Of a stretch of 8,129 bases of DNA, positions 6,268 to 8,129 are shown piece by piece. The stretch is from Eubacteriales Family XIII. Incertae Sedis bacterium (GTDB lineage Bacteria > Bacillota > Clostridia > Peptostreptococcales > Anaerovoracaceae). The stretch lies in NCBI GenBank assembly GCA_031281765.1, contig JAITEX010000031.1, positions 1-8,129 on the forward strand, written 5' to 3'. Position numbers and translations under genes: made by a program. The stretch's first letter is position 1. Every line of letters starts with the position of its first letter. A model generated the notes under the pieces. The model made no database searches. It saw only the letters and a program-made list of their open reading frames with translations, and had not been told where the DNA came from.

Positions 6268-6486
6268 TTACTTGTCTCTCCAGGTAATGCGCCCGCGGCT
6301 CAAATCATAGGGGGAGAGCTCCACCTTGACCCGGTCGCCCGGCAGTATCCGGATAAAATTCATGCGAATCTTCCCCGAAATATGCGCCAGTATCTGATGC
6401 CCGTTTTCCAATTTTACGATGAACATCGCGTTTGGCTGCGCCTCTACCACCGTCCCAAACACTTCTATGACGTCTTTCTTGGCCAT
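6268..6486 (-). CDS. infA: Translation initiation factor IF-1
   Basis: A 72-residue single OB-fold protein that occupies the A site of the 30S subunit during initiation and assists IF-2 and IF-3. The sequence carries the hallmark NAMFIVKLENGHQILAHISG, MNFIRILPGDRVKVELSPYD and LSRGRITWR. The start is the ATG at 6486 (MAKKDVIEVFG), which gives the standard length of 72. A longer frame opening at 6516 would add 10 residues that overlap the map C-terminus. A perfect AGGAGG lies 8 nt before the chosen start. The map stop (TGA) is separated from this ATG by one base, so the genes are translationally coupled. F10 and I23 occupy positions that, as I recall, are usually polar or charged in the family. 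Confidence 0.97.
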   Translation of the reverse strand: MAKKDVIEVFGTVVEAQPNAMFIVKLENGHQILAHISGKIRMNFIRILPGDRVKVELSPYDLSRGRITWRDK

Positions 6487-6487
6487 T

Positions 6488-7261
6488 TCACCGTCCTCCT
6501 CTGTCATCACGCTCATCGAGCGTTATCACTTCAGGCTCACCGCCCGTAATAATAACTGTGTTTTCATAATGTGCGGACAGCTTTCCGTCTGCGGTCACCG
6601 CGGTCCAATTATCCGCGAGTACCTTCGTCTCATATGTGCCCTCGTTTATCATCGGCTCTATCGCAAACGCCATGCCACTGAGAAGCCTCGGCCCTTTGCC
6701 GGCCACCCCGTAATTCCTGATTTGCGGGTCCTCGTGCATCCGGCTTCCGATACCGTGCCCGACGTAATCCCGTACGACGCTGAATCCTGCCGCTTCTACA
6801 GTCTCCTGCACGGCATGGCTGATGTCCGAAAGGCGTTCGCCCACCCGGCAGTGCGCAAGCCCCGCGAAGAAACTTTCGCGGCATACGGCTATGATGCCGG
6901 CGGCGGTATCGCTCACGCGTCCGACCGGATAGGTCCGGGCGGCGTCGCTTACCCAGCCTGCGTGGGTGATACCGATGTCGACGCTGACAATGTCGCCTTC
7001 ATCAAGTATGCGCCCCTCGTCCGGGATGCCATGGACTATTTCGTCGTTTACGGATACGCACGCGCTTGCGGGGTAGCCGTTGTAGCCGAGAAAGGTCGGC
7101 GTCATGCCCTCCGCCCGTATGCGCTTTTCAACGTACGCCTCGATGTCCTTCGTGCTGACGCCCGGCTTGATAATGTCCTTCAGTTCGAAAAGTATGCTTC
7201 CGTTCACTTTGCCGGATATGCGCATCTTCTCTATTTCTTTGTCCGTCTTGAGCGTTATCAA
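6488..7261 (-). CDS. map: Methionine aminopeptidase, type I (TTG start)
   Basis: A 257-residue dinuclear-metal enzyme that removes the initiator Met from nascent proteins in the cytosol after deformylation. All five metal ligands of the pita-bread fold are visible: D95 (SVDIG), D106 (WVSDAA), H169 (VGHGIG), E202 (AIEPM) and E233 (HYENT). The substrate-binding histidines H77 (VHGIP) and H176 (MHEDP) are present too. There is no N-terminal extension, as in type Ia. The start is TTG at 7261, giving the typical opening MITLKTDKEIEKMR, 6 nt after the adk stop. GGAG and AGGA sites lie 9 and 4 nt upstream. The next in-frame ATG (Met13) would cut into the fold. The C-terminal tail (ERDDRGGR) is slightly longer than usual and its coding sequence supplies the infA ribosome site. 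Confidence 0.97.
   Translation of the reverse strand: MITLKTDKEIEKMRISGKVNGSILFELKDIIKPGVSTKDIEAYVEKRIRAEGMTPTFLGYNGYPASACVSVNDEIVHGIPDEGRILDEGDIVSVDIGITHAGWVSDAARTYPVGRVSDTAAGIIAVCRESFFAGLAHCRVGERLSDISHAVQETVEAAGFSVVRDYVGHGIGSRMHEDPQIRNYGVAGKGPRLLSGMAFAIEPMINEGTYETKVLADNWTAVTADGKLSAHYENTVIITGGEPEVITLDERDDRGGR
6495..6500 (-). promoter_or_regulatory. Ribosome binding site within map that fixes the infA start
   Basis: AGGAGG on the minus strand inside the last codons of map, 8 nt upstream of the infA ATG at 6486. It excludes the longer in-frame start at 6516, which lies upstream of this site. Confidence 0.85.
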
Positions 7262-7267
7262 CGTGTC

Positions 7268-7945
7268 CTACTCCGCCGCCATGCGCGTGGCCGGCGAATC
7301 ATTGATGATGGCTTCTATCTTCGCGTAGGTCACATCGACGGGTTCCCTGCCGTCAAATTCCGTGAGCAGGCCCGCGTCCCGGTAATATTCCACGAGCGGC
7401 TTCGTCTGCTCCTCATAGACGTCGATGCGGACTTTCGCCGTTTCCTCGGTATCGTCGGCGCGCGCCACGACCTTGCCGTTGCAGTGGTCACAGACGCCGG
7501 AAGTCTTTGTCGGAAACGAATTGACATTGTACGTCCTGCCGCACGCCTCACAGACCTGGCGGCCGGTAATGCGCTGTATCAGCACGTCCTTCGGCACCGT
7601 GATGTAGAGGACGCGGTCTATCGCGCCTCCCGTCTCTGTCAGGTTCGCGGCGAATGCGTCGGCCTGCACTATCGTGCGCGGGAAGCCGTCGAGCAGCCAG
7701 CCGTCTTTCGCGTCACTTTGCGCGAGACGGTCCAACACGAGATCCACCACGAGTTCGTCCGGCACGAGAGCGCCCGCCTGTACATATTCCTTGACTTTCT
7801 TGCCGAGCTCCGTTTCGTTCGAGATATTATAGCGGAATATCTCGCCCGTGGAAATCTGCGGCATACCGTATTGCAGCGTGAGACGTTCGGCTTGAGTGCC
7901 CTTGCCGGAACCCGGCGGGCCGAGCAGAATGAATCTTGTGTTCAT
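7268..7945 (-). CDS. adk: Adenylate kinase (zinc LID form)
   Basis: A 225-residue cytosolic kinase that balances ATP + AMP with 2 ADP. The P-loop GPPGSGKGT is at 9-17, the AMP-site ISTGEIFR at 31-38 and the hinge DGFPRT at 86-91. The long LID carries four cysteines, C132-x2-C135 and C152-x2-C155, a structural zinc site common in Gram-positive adenylate kinases. The arginine motif RADD...R lies at 162-173. In ISTGEIFR, a Glu replaces the more usual Asp at position 35. The start is the ATG at 7945 (MNTRFILLGP), because a frame opening at 7990 would add 15 residues out of family and overlap the secY 3' end. This ATG comes one base after the secY stop. A GAGGG sits 10 nt upstream. The C-terminus (about 215-225) is a few residues longer than usual. 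Confidence 0.97.
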   Translation of the reverse strand: MNTRFILLGPPGSGKGTQAERLTLQYGMPQISTGEIFRYNISNETELGKKVKEYVQAGALVPDELVVDLVLDRLAQSDAKDGWLLDGFPRTIVQADAFAANLTETGGAIDRVLYITVPKDVLIQRITGRQVCEACGRTYNVNSFPTKTSGVCDHCNGKVVARADDTEETAKVRIDVYEEQTKPLVEYYRDAGLLTEFDGREPVDVTYAKIEAIINDSPATRMAAE

Positions 7946-7946
7946 A

Positions 7947-8129
7947 TCAGAGGAACCCTCGATAATTTCGCATGACCATCTGCGACTCAATCTGCTTCAT
8001 GGTATCCAAGGCCACGCCGACGACAATCAGCAGGGCCGTACCTCCAAACCGGATGTTCAGTTCCGTGAACTGCTGTATGAGCGACGGCATCGTCGCGATG
8101 ACCGCGAGGAACACGGCGCCGACGAAGGT
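7947..8129 (-). CDS. secY: Preprotein translocase subunit SecY, C-terminal end (5' part outside window)
   Basis: The last 60 codons plus TGA of the channel subunit of the Sec protein-export complex. The translation runs from TFVGAVFLAVIATMPSLI (ninth transmembrane segment) through QQFTELNIRFGGTALLIVVG (tenth segment). It ends with the very characteristic cytosolic tail DTMKQIESQMVMRNYRGFL. This tail contacts SecA and the ribosome in the family. The frame is open to the window edge. The stop is one nucleotide before the adk start, so the genes form one operon (the spc-type order secY-adk-map). Confidence 0.96.
   Translation of the reverse strand, partial: TFVGAVFLAVIATMPSLIQQFTELNIRFGGTALLIVVGVALDTMKQIESQMVMRNYRGFL

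Noticed and set aside
6487..6516. A longer infA start at 6516 (10 extra residues)
   Set aside because: It lies upstream of the AGGAGG at 6495-6500 and overlaps map. The 72-residue form is standard.
6419..7975. A 518-codon open frame on the plus strand
   Set aside because: It lies antisense across infA, map and adk, all of which have intact conserved motifs. Its translation is Arg/Ala/His-rich with no recognisable domain, and the length follows from high-GC codon bias.
7946..7990. A longer adk start at 7990 (15 extra residues)
   Set aside because: It overlaps the conserved secY C-terminus and precedes the universal adenylate kinase N-terminus. The ATG at 7945 gives the family start.

Overview
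The window is a stretch of a bacterial chromosome whose genes all lie on the minus strand. It holds the 3' end of a spc/alpha-type ribosomal protein operon, followed by a separate efflux-pump operon. The GC-rich sequence, near-consensus AGGAGG ribosome binding sites, the order secY-adk-map-infA-rpmJ-rpsM-rpsK-rpsD-rpoA-rplQ, and four-Cys/Cys-His zinc forms of Adk, S4 and L36 fit Bacillota (Clostridia/Negativicutes-like) or a neighbouring phylum. I cannot place it more precisely from the sequence alone. An RND pump might hint at a diderm, but such pumps also occur in monoderm Firmicutes.

Region 1 (8129 down to 3187, read right to left): the last 60 codons of secY, then adk, map, infA, rpmJ, rpsM, rpsK, rpsD, rpoA and rplQ. 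The products are the protein-export channel, adenylate kinase, methionine aminopeptidase, initiation factor IF-1, ribosomal proteins L36, S13, S11, S4 and L17, and the RNA polymerase alpha subunit. Most junctions are tight: 1 nt at secY/adk and map/infA, 6 nt at adk/map, and 14-27 nt among the later genes. The two longer gaps carry regulatory signals. The infA-rpmJ gap holds a good sigma-A-type promoter with a small hairpin at the expected transcript start. The rpmJ-rpsM gap (124 nt) holds a weaker promoter candidate and possible leader structure. The operon closes with a clear intrinsic terminator 27 nt after rplQ.

Region 2 (about 3160-3008): a short intergenic segment. It contains the rplQ terminator, a 66-bp near-perfect palindrome made of two inverted 23-bp units plus a truncated third copy (REP/MITE-like), and an extended -10 promoter for the next operon.

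Region 3 (3007 down to 1): a HlyD/AcrA-type periplasmic adaptor gene followed, with a 4-nt ATGA overlap, by an AcrB-like RND permease gene that runs off the window after 597 codons. Together they encode two parts of a proton-driven tripartite exporter. No outer-membrane channel gene is visible here.

The genes are conventional, and I see no evidence of an undescribed multi-gene system. The most interesting feature is the palindromic repeat between the two operons, which covers the place where the pump promoter's -35 element should be.
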